Assembly (NCBI RefSeq): GCF_003046795.1
Contig: NZ_PZKN01000022.1
Location: 17,861-81,860 of the forward strand
DNA from: Desulfonatronum sp. SC1
Lineage (GTDB): Bacteria; Desulfobacterota; Desulfovibrionia; Desulfovibrionales; Desulfonatronaceae
Direction: 5' to 3'
Length of the DNA: 64,000 nt
Shown here: piece by piece, positions 36,536 to 44,088 of the stretch
Position numbering within the stretch: the first letter of the stretch is position 1
How the letters are laid out: each line of letters begins with the position of its first letter
Notes under the pieces: model-generated
Databases searched by the model: none
Told to the model about the DNA's origin: nothing
What the model saw: the letters and a program-made list of their open reading frames with translations, nothing else
Position numbers and translations under genes: made by a program

Positions 36536-36689
36536 ACAATGCGAGCGTCCTCTCAACGTCGGACATGAGTTCCTGAGAAAGGTGCGTCAGTCTGGGCAAA
36601 GTCTCTGGAAAAGTTTGGAATGAATTGCCTTGGTTCAGAAAAACTACTGGACATATTTTTGAGAGCAAAATAAAGTGCATCCCAAAGTG

Positions 36690-36780
36690 TCTGGCAAGGG
36701 CAAAGCACGCCGAAAGGCTGCGACGCAAAGCCACCGGCCTACAGTTCGGATGTACGAAATAGGGTAGCGGGGCCGCCGGA
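36690..36780 (+). ncRNA. cyclic di-GMP-I (GEMM) riboswitch
   Basis: The conserved GEMM-I elements are in order: AGGGCAAAGC, the GAAA tetraloop-containing segment CGAAAGG, the core GACGCAAAGCCACCGGCCTA and the closing GGGTAGCGGGG. The P1 helix pairs TCTGGC (36690-36695) with GCCGGA (36775-36780). A short G-rich hairpin followed by TTTTT (about 36787-36812) could be the expression-platform terminator. It controls the pilin genes that begin downstream, so pilin expression should respond to cyclic di-GMP. Confidence 0.95.
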
Positions 36781-36930
36781 CCGAAGAGGGGTTTTCCCTC
36801 CTGCTTTTTCCCGCTCTCGCTCCCTTTCGCCGGACCGGCAATGTTCCTCCGTTCCCACTTCTCCGCTTGTTTCGATGTTCCTGTCCACCGGGCAACCCTT
36901 CATTCGCTTTTTTATCTCCTTGAACTGGAT

Positions 36931-37470
36931 GTGTCCATTCGTTCTTTGCGTCGAACTTCTTCCGGCTTGACCCTTGTCGATACCCTGGTCGCCATTGCCA
37001 TCGCCTTGTTGTTACTGGCCGTCAGCGCGCCGTATCTAGGGGGGATGTTGCGCAGTGCCGGGGTTTCGACGACGGCCCATGAATTCCTGTCCACCCTCAG
37101 CTATGCCCGCAGCGAGGCCATCAACCGTAATCAGCGGATCACTGTCTGCAAGAGCGCGGACGGCCGGGAGTGCACCACCCAGGGAGGCTGGGAACAGGGA
37201 TGGATCGTGTTCGTGGATGCAGGAAACCAAGCCCAGGTGGCCGAGTCCGAGGACATTCTCCGGATGCGCGGTCCCTTGCGTGGCGAGACGACCTTGACCG
37301 GGAACATGCCCGTACGCAACTATGTATCATACGTCAGCAACGGTTCGACGCAGTACGTTAGCGGCGCGTTCCAAGCCGGCACTCTGACTCTCTGTCGTCA
37401 GGAGCGCGGAGTTAAGTTCGTCCTGGCCCGGGCAGGGAGGGTCAGGACGGAGAAGACCACCTGTCAGTGA
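36931..37470 (+). CDS. GspH/FimT-type pseudopilin
   Basis: This is a minor type IV pilin: a short basic leader (SIRSLRRTSSG) followed by LTLVDTLVAIAIALLLLAV, the hydrophobic helix cleaved and methylated by prepilin peptidase. The residue at mature position 5 is aspartate, not the usual glutamate. The globular part carries the GspH features ARSEAINRNQRITVCKSADG and a C-terminal disulfide-forming cysteine. The start is uncertain: GTG at 36931 gives a 12-residue leader, ATG at 36841 a 42-residue one. Neither has a clear ribosome-binding site. It is the first gene after the c-di-GMP riboswitch. Confidence 0.85.
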   Translation: MSIRSLRRTSSGLTLVDTLVAIAIALLLLAVSAPYLGGMLRSAGVSTTAHEFLSTLSYARSEAINRNQRITVCKSADGRECTTQGGWEQGWIVFVDAGNQAQVAESEDILRMRGPLRGETTLTGNMPVRNYVSYVSNGSTQYVSGAFQAGTLTLCRQERGVKFVLARAGRVRTEKTTCQ

Positions 37471-37490
37471 TCCATTTGGTTTTAGATAGA

Positions 37491-37993
37491 ATGGAAATGT
37501 CACCAAAATAATAATGGCTTCTCCATCATCGAAGTCCTGATCGTGGTGGCCATCGCCGCCATCCTCACGGGCATCGCCATCCCGGCGTTCGACGTGTTTA
37601 TAGGCAATACGCGGACCAGTACCGTGGCCAACGAGTTCGTTTCGGCGCTGAATCTTGCGAGAAGCGAGGCGATAAAGCGGGGTGTGGAGGTATATGTTTG
37701 TCGGAGTGAGAATGGTTCGTCTTGTGCACAAGTGGGTACTGGGGGCAGGGATGGCTGGTCGCGGACGAGACCAATGCCTTGATTGGAGTTCGTGATGGTC
37801 TGAAGGAGGCTTCAACTTTTTTCGGTAACGGTACGTTCTCCAACGACAACGTTAAGGTAACCTTCAAAAGGGATGGTACGTTGAAAGCAGCCGTCAACGA
37901 AGCCGTAGATTTTTTAAAGTCGAGAACATGGGCAGAGTGATGTGCATTTATGTTAATAATGCTGGCCGGGTTCGAACGAGTAAAAATTGCTGA
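37491..37993 (+). pseudogene. frameshifted GspH/FimT-type pseudopilin
   Basis: A complete pseudopilin can be read only with three frame changes. A leader from ATG 37491 (MEMSPK) runs into the prepilin motif NGFSIIEVLIVVAIAAIL after one extra base near 37510. The next change is near 37755-37760 (a GG run) into VADETNALIGVRDG. The third is at a run of six T near 37910, restoring the family C-terminus GRVRTSKNC and a stop at 37991-37993. All three changes are at or next to short homopolymers. It is either a decayed gene or a cluster of sequencing errors; no other gene in the window is broken. Confidence 0.75.
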
Positions 37994-38188
37994 TGGAATA
38001 ACGGACAAGGATTTTTCCAATGTTCTCCACGGCCTCCAGAGACTCCGCAACCATGCAACAGTATCGGGAAACCGCGAACAGACGATTCACGGCTTTGGCC
38101 AGTAGGCGTACGGACCGAAGGACGTGGGCATGGCGCGAAAGGCGCGTGTACGTTATTTTCCGTGTTGTTTCGCTGCAAGGAAGGTTTC

Positions 38189-38593
38189 ATGACCAATTCG
38201 AAAGGCTTCACCATCATCGAACTCCTCATCGTGGTCGCTATCCTGGGTATTCTGGCGGCCATCGCCATTCCGTCGGTGACCAAGTACACCACCAACGCCC
38301 GCCGGGCGGACGGGAAGACGGCCCTTTTGGCCGCGGCCCAGGCCATGGAGCGGCATTATACGAATAATTACACGTATGTTGGGGCGACGATAGGTTCCGC
38401 CACTACAGACTTAATCCCTGAGAACTCGGACAGCGGCTACTACATCCTCAGCTTCACAACCAATGGCACGAACCCCGCTGCGGACAAATTTGAAATCCAG
38501 GCCGAGGGGCAAGGCAAGCAAGCCGGCGACACTGCCTGTCAGATAATGACCATCGACCAGTTGGGAAGAAAGACGCCCTCAGGGTGTTGGTAA
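38189..38593 (+). CDS. PilE-like type IV pilin
   Basis: The 134-residue prepilin has a six-residue leader (MTNSKG), then FTIIELLIVVAILGILAAIAI with glutamate at mature position 5. The ARRADGKTALLAAAQAMERHY helix and the C-terminal ACQIMTIDQLGRKTPSGCW-like disulfide loop match PilE/ComP-type pilins. AAGGAAGG is five bases before the ATG. In other bacteria PilE-like proteins form part of the minor pilin tip; no assembly ATPase or secretin is in the window, so these genes are detached from the main pil cluster. Confidence 0.93.
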   Translation: MTNSKGFTIIELLIVVAILGILAAIAIPSVTKYTTNARRADGKTALLAAAQAMERHYTNNYTYVGATIGSATTDLIPENSDSGYYILSFTTNGTNPAADKFEIQAEGQGKQAGDTACQIMTIDQLGRKTPSGCW

Positions 38594-38748
38594 TGATTCT
38601 TTTTTAATCTCTATGAGGAAGCGACAATCTCATGAAGGACGAGAGCATTGACGTTCAGAGCTAAGCGGTTGCATCGCGGCGGGGCCGATTTATCATCACT
38701 TCGTTGGTCTTTGTTCCGGAGATATGTCGCGAACTCTGGAGGTGACGC

Positions 38749-39807
38749 ATGGCAACGACACGGAGATGCTTCTTGCAAGGGCTGGCGCTGGCCGCGGGGT
38801 CGGTGTTCGCCGGCGGATGCGCCGAGGCCCTGGATTCAAGTCTCAACAGCGACGGATGGCGTCCGGCCTACGCCGACCTGGAGGATGCCGGGATGCTGGC
38901 CGCGCGCATCGAGCAGGCCTATGCCAAGCTGGAGCAGTGCGACCTTTGCCCCCACGCCTGCGGGGTGAATCGGCTTGGCGGGGAAACGGGCTTTTGTGAA
39001 GCCCGGGGGCGGGCCGTGGTCCATAGCCACGGGCCGCACTTCGGGGAGGAATTGCCGCTGGTCGGCCGCAACGGCTCCGGGACCATCTTTTTCTCCCACT
39101 GCAACCTGCGCTGCGTCTTCTGCCAGAACTGGCCCATCGCCCACCTGGGCCACGGACGGGAGTTGGACGACGCCCGACTGGCGGACCTGATGCTGGATTT
39201 GCAGCGCCGGGGCTGCCACAACATCAATCTGGTCACCCCTACCCATTTCCTGCCCAACATCCTCGGGGCGGTGCGCATCGCCCGCCAGCAGGGCCTGCGC
39301 CTGCCGCTGTGCTACAATACCGGCGGCTATGAAACCGTGGAGAATGTCCGGTTGCTGGACGGCGTGGTGGACATCTATTTGCCGGACCTGAAGTTCATGA
39401 GTTCGGACGAGTCGGCCAGGTACGTGATCCAGGGACGGGGCGATTACCCGGCCATGGCCAAGGCCTCTATCCTGGAAATGCACCGGCAGGTGGGCGACGT
39501 GGACGTGTCCGGGGACGCGGTGGCCCGGCGTGGGTTGCTGATCCGCCACCTGGTCATGCCCAACCAGGTGTCCGGAACACGGGAATTCGTGGATTGGGTG
39601 GCCCGGGAGCTGCCCCAGGACACCTACGTGAACATCATGTCCCAGTACCGGGTGGAGCACATGGCCTTTGACCACGAACCCATCTCCCGGGCCATCACCT
39701 CCCGGGAATACGTGGAAGCCATGGACTGGGCCATGGCCGCCGGGCTGACCAACCTGGACAATCGCTCCCTGGCCAACCTGGAAATCCATCGGCGGATGCT
39801 GGAGTAG
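38749..39807 (+). CDS. radical SAM protein (PflX-like) with Tat/lipoprotein signal
   Basis: The 352-residue protein carries a PflX-like (COG1313-type) radical SAM domain: N-terminal cysteines CDLCPHAC (64-71) plus C83, and the [4Fe-4S]/SAM motif CNLRCVFC (118-125). Before it lies a twin-arginine signal, TTRRCFLQG (3-11), with a hydrophobic stretch and a cysteine at 24 (AGGC) that could be lipidated. An exported radical SAM enzyme is unexpected, since SAM is cytoplasmic. GGAGGT precedes the ATG. It converges on a second such gene, 15 bases away. Substrate unknown. Confidence 0.88.
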   Translation: MATTRRCFLQGLALAAGSVFAGGCAEALDSSLNSDGWRPAYADLEDAGMLAARIEQAYAKLEQCDLCPHACGVNRLGGETGFCEARGRAVVHSHGPHFGEELPLVGRNGSGTIFFSHCNLRCVFCQNWPIAHLGHGRELDDARLADLMLDLQRRGCHNINLVTPTHFLPNILGAVRIARQQGLRLPLCYNTGGYETVENVRLLDGVVDIYLPDLKFMSSDESARYVIQGRGDYPAMAKASILEMHRQVGDVDVSGDAVARRGLLIRHLVMPNQVSGTREFVDWVARELPQDTYVNIMSQYRVEHMAFDHEPISRAITSREYVEAMDWAMAAGLTNLDNRSLANLEIHRRMLE

Positions 39808-39822
39808 GGGCGCAAGCCCGCG

Positions 39823-41055
39823 TCAGTTCCAGATCCCAGGAATTTCCAGCTGGCAGTGGGGGCAACGGCCGTTCTGGATTCGCATTTGGTCCACGATGAA
39901 CCCCACTCTGGTGATGATCGCTTGGCCACAGTCCGGGCAGAAGGTGTTTTCCCCGTCGTGGCCCGGGACCTTGGCCACGTAGACGAAGCGCAGGCCGGCC
40001 TCCAGGGCCGTGTCTCGGGCCCGGTCCAGGATGGAAACCGGGGTGCGGGGAAGGGCGGAGAGCCGGTACAAGGGGTAGAACCGGGCCAGATGCAGCGGGG
40101 TGTCCGGGCCCAGCTCCCCGGCGATCCAACGGCACATCTCGGCCAGAACGTTCATGTCGTCGTTGAGCGTGGGGATGATAATGCTGGTGATTTCCAGGTG
40201 CATCCCGGACTGTTTGATGATCCGCAGCGCGTCCTGCACCGGTTTGAGCTCCCCGCCGACCACGTTCCGATAGAAATCCGGATCAAATCCCTTCAGGTCC
40301 ACGTTGGCTGCATCCAGCACCTCGCACAGATTCCGCAGGGGTTCCGGGCGGATGTAGGCCGCCGTGTGCATCAGATTGAGCATCCCCGCTACCCTGGCCA
40401 GCCTGGCCACCTCCAGCATGTATTCATAAAAGACCACCGGCTCGCCAAAGGCGAAGCTCACGGAACGCAGCCCGGCGGCCCGGGCCTGGGCCACCACGGC
40501 CTCCGGGGGCAGATCGTAGGCATGGACGTCCTCGGGGCGGACCAGGGCCATGTCCCAGACTTCGCAGAACTTGCAGTGCAGGTTGCAGCCGGCCGTGGAA
40601 ACGGACAGGGCTCGGCTTCCCGGTAGGACGTGAAAGAACGGCTTGCGCTCCACCGGGTCTTCCTGAACCAGGACCGGGTTGCCATAGGTCAGCGTGACCC
40701 CCTGGCCGTCGCGGTTTTCCCGGACCCGACAGGAGGAGCGCTGTCCAGGGGCAAGAGTGCATTGATGGGGGCAGAGCATGCACTGGACGCCGTCGTTCGC
40801 CGCGGGACTGAACCAGGGAGACGGTCGGGGGCGGACAAGGCCTCGCTGGGCCGTCTGGTTGGATGCGCCGGCATTTTGGGCGTGCAGGTTGATCGGCAGT
40901 CCGGTGAGCCCGGAAACCCCCAACGCACCAGCCCCACATGCCGCCAGCCTCAGAAATTGTTTCCTGGTCATGGATTTGGTCGGGGCCTGGGCCTGGGCCG
41001 GGGGCGGGGTCAGATTCGGATTCGGATTCGGGCATGATGCGTTGTGGTGCGGCAT
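39823..41055 (-). CDS. radical SAM protein (AmmeMemoRadiSam/PflA-like) with signal peptide
   Basis: The 410-residue protein has a PflA-like radical SAM core: CMLCPHQC (92-99) and C109, the SAM cluster CNLHCKFC (157-164), then a C-terminal zinc ribbon (CPDC ... CPHC, about 380-405). This is the profile of the AmmeMemoRadiSam radical SAM enzyme. Residues 29-60 look like a Tat-type signal (TRKQFLRL, RK in place of RR). GAGG lies seven bases before the ATG at 41055; the ATG at 40971 would begin right at the signal. The AMMECR1 and Memo partners of the named system are not nearby. It follows the membrane aminopropyltransferase-like gene by 21 bases. Confidence 0.88.
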   Translation of the reverse strand: MPHHNASCPNPNPNLTPPPAQAQAPTKSMTRKQFLRLAACGAGALGVSGLTGLPINLHAQNAGASNQTAQRGLVRPRPSPWFSPAANDGVQCMLCPHQCTLAPGQRSSCRVRENRDGQGVTLTYGNPVLVQEDPVERKPFFHVLPGSRALSVSTAGCNLHCKFCEVWDMALVRPEDVHAYDLPPEAVVAQARAAGLRSVSFAFGEPVVFYEYMLEVARLARVAGMLNLMHTAAYIRPEPLRNLCEVLDAANVDLKGFDPDFYRNVVGGELKPVQDALRIIKQSGMHLEITSIIIPTLNDDMNVLAEMCRWIAGELGPDTPLHLARFYPLYRLSALPRTPVSILDRARDTALEAGLRFVYVAKVPGHDGENTFCPDCGQAIITRVGFIVDQMRIQNGRCPHCQLEIPGIWN

Positions 41056-41076
41056 AAAATACCTCGCTGCGCTGTC

Positions 41077-43722
41077 TCATGGTTGATCCGCAGTGACTGA
41101 GGGCTCGCGGGCGTGGCCTGATCCATCGGCGAGCGCGGCCAGGAGCGTGAGCCCGGCCGCGGCGTTGAGCGCCCCGGCCAGCAGGAAGCAGGCCGGAATG
41201 CCCTGGACCGGGGCGATGGCCACTCCAGCCAGGGCCGCGCCGAGGCAGGCCCCTGCCAGCTCCAGGCCGTAGATCCGGCCCGCGGCCTGTTCGGGTTTGC
41301 CGGTCAAGGCCGTGGAACAGGCCGCGGCCAGGGGGAAGTCAACTCCTCCGGCCAGGCCCGCGATGAAGGTCAGGGCCACGAACAGGATCAGCACGGTCAG
41401 GGAGGAGGTGATCGCCGCGGCCTGGGGCAGGAGCAACCCCACGGCCCAGGCCAGCGCGGCGATTCCGACCTGGACCAGGGCCAATCCCAGGGCCAGGGGC
41501 TTGGTCCGAGAGGCGGATGTATCATGAAGGAACCGCTGCCCCAGAAAAGTGCCCACGGCCAGCCCGGACATGAACACGGCCACGATGAGGCCCACGGTCT
41601 CGTATACAAATCCATATAGTCCTTGAAAGGCGAAGAGCAAGGCCACCTGCATCAACATGGTGGACATGCCGGTGGTCAGGGCCGCCAGGTTGACGGCCCA
41701 TGCCAATCCGGCCGGAGAGTGTTTCGGGGAGGGCTTCCGGGAGCGTGCCCTGGGTGCTTGGGAGTGCATTTGGGAAGACTTGCGGGCTCTCCAGCGGGAA
41801 AGGGCAAGCACGGTCAGCACTGGGACCAGCAGGGCCGGAGCGATCCACCAGGGGCGGATATGGAGGATCGGTTTCAGGGCGTCCCGGCTTCCGGATCGGG
41901 TCAGCTCGTTCCAGTACATCAGTGTGTAGAAGTAGGCGATGGGCCGGAAATCCGAATTGATGAAGAAGCGCTCGGCCACTGGCGGCAATGTTGCCACGGC
42001 CTGGATTTGCGCTTCCAGCGGTTCCGGCGTTAAGGGCGGGGCCGGGGGGCCGTCCAGGTGCGCTTGAGGGGCGCGCCCGTGGTGGCGCAGGATCCAGTTG
42101 ATACGGCGCAGTGTCGGTTCGTGCAGCAGCACATGGTAGTGCAGTCCGGAAAAGCCTTGGGCCGTGATTTCCCGCTGGTCGAAGCGCGATCGCAACAATT
42201 CCGGGTTCGCCGAAATCCGGTCCGGATCATCTGTGGCGAAGAATAGCAGATGCCGTTCCCCTACGGCCAGGACATGGCCGAACACGTCGGCCAAGGTGTG
42301 ATGGATCGCGGTGTTGCGGTTGGACACGGCCAGCCCCCGCAGGTCCGGCGTGGATGTGACGCCCACGGCCAGCACTCCGCCCGGAGCGAGCAAATCCTGG
42401 GCCTGCTGGAAGAACTCCTGGGTGTAGGTGCGGTTCAGGACCGCGGTGGCCGGGTCCGGGGCGTCCACGATGATCATGTCGTAGGGCAAGGCCGCGCCGG
42501 ACTTGACGAAGAGCCGGGAGTCGGTATGAATCATCCGGATTCCTGGGCGCTCCAGGGCAGCGAAGGTCCGGGCCGGGGCGTATTGGCGGGCCGTTTCCGT
42601 GAGCACGTTGTCCAGTTCGATGTAGTCCAATTCTCGGACCGGATGGCGCAGGATTTCCGCCAGCATGCCCCGCATTCCGCCGCCGATGAGCAGAACGCGT
42701 CCAGGGTCGGGATGCTGGACCAGGGCCAGGTGGGCCACGGCCACGGCCTCCTGTTCCTCCAATCCGGGCACGGCCGTATCCTGGCCCGCGGTGCTGAAGA
42801 CCAGGTGGCCGCTCTGGAAAAAGCTATACTGGTCATCGCGGCGCAGCACGGCAATGGCCCCGTGCCTGGACGGCCGGGTCTCCACCAACTCGTGATCCGG
42901 GGCGAAATGCCGCCACTGGGCCGTAGCGGTCCAACGGTCCACGTGGTCCAGGGCGAAATAGAGCCCGGTGAGCAGCCCGATGACCATCAGGGTGATTATC
43001 AGGGTGGCAAGCACGGGTGCGAACAAGACCGGGGCCAAGGCGGCGTTTGGGCCGGCAAGGCGGCCCGCAAGCCCGCCCGAAAGTCCACTGGAAAGCCCAC
43101 TGGGGCGCCGGCCTGCGCCCGGCCGATCAACCCCGTACAGGCCCAGGGCGACCGTGGCCATGAGCATCGCGGCCAAGGCCGTGATCTGAAAAGCGTTCAG
43201 GAGTCGGACCAGAACAAAGGTGAACAAAACGCCCGCGAGCGTGTTGCCCGCGGCTTCCACCATGTAGGTCTTGCTCGCCCCGGAGGCGTCCAAGGCCCTG
43301 TCCCGCTCTCGCCATATCCGGGCCAGCAGGACGAATTGGCCGCCCAGCAGCAGACAGGCCGGGGCCATGACCAGGAAACAGGAAAGGAACATTTCCCCAA
43401 GGCCCAGAGACGCGCCGGGCAGGACGTCGAAAAAAACGCGCAGGTTTCGGATCACAATGATGGTCGCCGGAAGGATCGGGATCAGACATCCGGCATTCAG
43501 GGCCAGGAGCAAGCCAGGGCGTGTCGCCCGCTGCGTGAGCCGACCGCCTAGCCAGCCGCCAACCCCGGTCCAGGCAAGCCACGCGGACAGGATGATCCCG
43601 ATGGACAGCTCGTTGCCCTGAAAGACCATCAACAGTTCCCGCAAAAGCACTACCTGGGCGAGTTGGGAGACCATGCCCAGCATCAGGGTGGCGCAAACGT
43701 GGCGGGGAAAGGGGCGTGACAT
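41077..43722 (-). CDS. spermidine-synthase-like membrane protein
   Basis: The 881-residue protein is a sandwich: about seven membrane helices (roughly 8-290), a polyamine-synthase fold (about 310-540) with IGGGMRGMLAEILRH and IIVDAPDPATAVLNRTYTQEFF, then a second group of about seven helices (about 620-860). The fold binds SAM or decarboxylated SAM in relatives. Membrane-fused members are common in deltaproteobacteria and have no settled function. I start at the ATG at 43722; an in-frame ATG at 43875 is possible. The 39823 radical SAM gene follows after 21 bases, so the two are probably one operon. Confidence 0.88.
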   Translation of the reverse strand: MSRPFPRHVCATLMLGMVSQLAQVVLLRELLMVFQGNELSIGIILSAWLAWTGVGGWLGGRLTQRATRPGLLLALNAGCLIPILPATIIVIRNLRVFFDVLPGASLGLGEMFLSCFLVMAPACLLLGGQFVLLARIWRERDRALDASGASKTYMVEAAGNTLAGVLFTFVLVRLLNAFQITALAAMLMATVALGLYGVDRPGAGRRPSGLSSGLSGGLAGRLAGPNAALAPVLFAPVLATLIITLMVIGLLTGLYFALDHVDRWTATAQWRHFAPDHELVETRPSRHGAIAVLRRDDQYSFFQSGHLVFSTAGQDTAVPGLEEQEAVAVAHLALVQHPDPGRVLLIGGGMRGMLAEILRHPVRELDYIELDNVLTETARQYAPARTFAALERPGIRMIHTDSRLFVKSGAALPYDMIIVDAPDPATAVLNRTYTQEFFQQAQDLLAPGGVLAVGVTSTPDLRGLAVSNRNTAIHHTLADVFGHVLAVGERHLLFFATDDPDRISANPELLRSRFDQREITAQGFSGLHYHVLLHEPTLRRINWILRHHGRAPQAHLDGPPAPPLTPEPLEAQIQAVATLPPVAERFFINSDFRPIAYFYTLMYWNELTRSGSRDALKPILHIRPWWIAPALLVPVLTVLALSRWRARKSSQMHSQAPRARSRKPSPKHSPAGLAWAVNLAALTTGMSTMLMQVALLFAFQGLYGFVYETVGLIVAVFMSGLAVGTFLGQRFLHDTSASRTKPLALGLALVQVGIAALAWAVGLLLPQAAAITSSLTVLILFVALTFIAGLAGGVDFPLAAACSTALTGKPEQAAGRIYGLELAGACLGAALAGVAIAPVQGIPACFLLAGALNAAAGLTLLAALADGSGHAREPSVTADQP

Positions 43723-44088
43723 TGGAGGGCTTTGGCTGGGGGGGCTCTGATAGGGTGTGCCCAGTGAACGAGGTCTTTCCCGAACAGCCAACACGAAAAA
43801 AAAACAAAACGCAATCAGCCCACGGCAGGCCCCATCTTCATTTTTCGCATGGATGATCGGATTCTGGCGTAGCAACCCTCAGTGGTTGCCCATTTCTACA
43901 GAAAAGGGCAGGCACGGGGGCCTGCCCCTACGCCAAACCGCATATCCACGGGTAAAAACGCTTCCACCTGACGTCATGAACGGAACCGAGTCTATCCTGT
44001 TTTACTGTCAGGTCGCTTGCCATGCGCCGGCTTTCCGGATTAGCAGTTTTTTTTCGCCAATACTTATCCCAACTCAGGAGACAACCGC
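43723..44088. other. intergenic region with inverted repeat upstream of pyk
   Basis: This 366-base region lies between divergent genes. It holds a repeat-like block at 43863-43935, described separately, and a pyrimidine-rich stretch before pyk (CAGGAGACAACCGC at about 44075). No gene was recognised in it; the short frames lack family features. Confidence 0.5.
43863..43935. repeat. REP-like intergenic palindrome
   Basis: GGGCAGGCACGGGGGCCTGCCCC (about 43906-43928) forms a hairpin, and the block is bounded by TGGCGTA (43865-43871) and TACGCCA (about 43929-43935) as inverted ends. The GGGCAGGC/GCCTGCCC form is a widely dispersed intergenic repeat type in bacteria. Confidence 0.6.

Noticed and set aside
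36600..36660. Sigma-54 promoter upstream of the pilin riboswitch
   Set aside because: TGGAATGAATTGC resembles the -24/-12 boxes but the spacing is two bases short.
37994..38188. A second c-di-GMP riboswitch before the PilE-like gene
   Set aside because: GGGAAACCGC and GACGATTC fragments look vaguely similar but the conserved GEMM core and P1 are absent.
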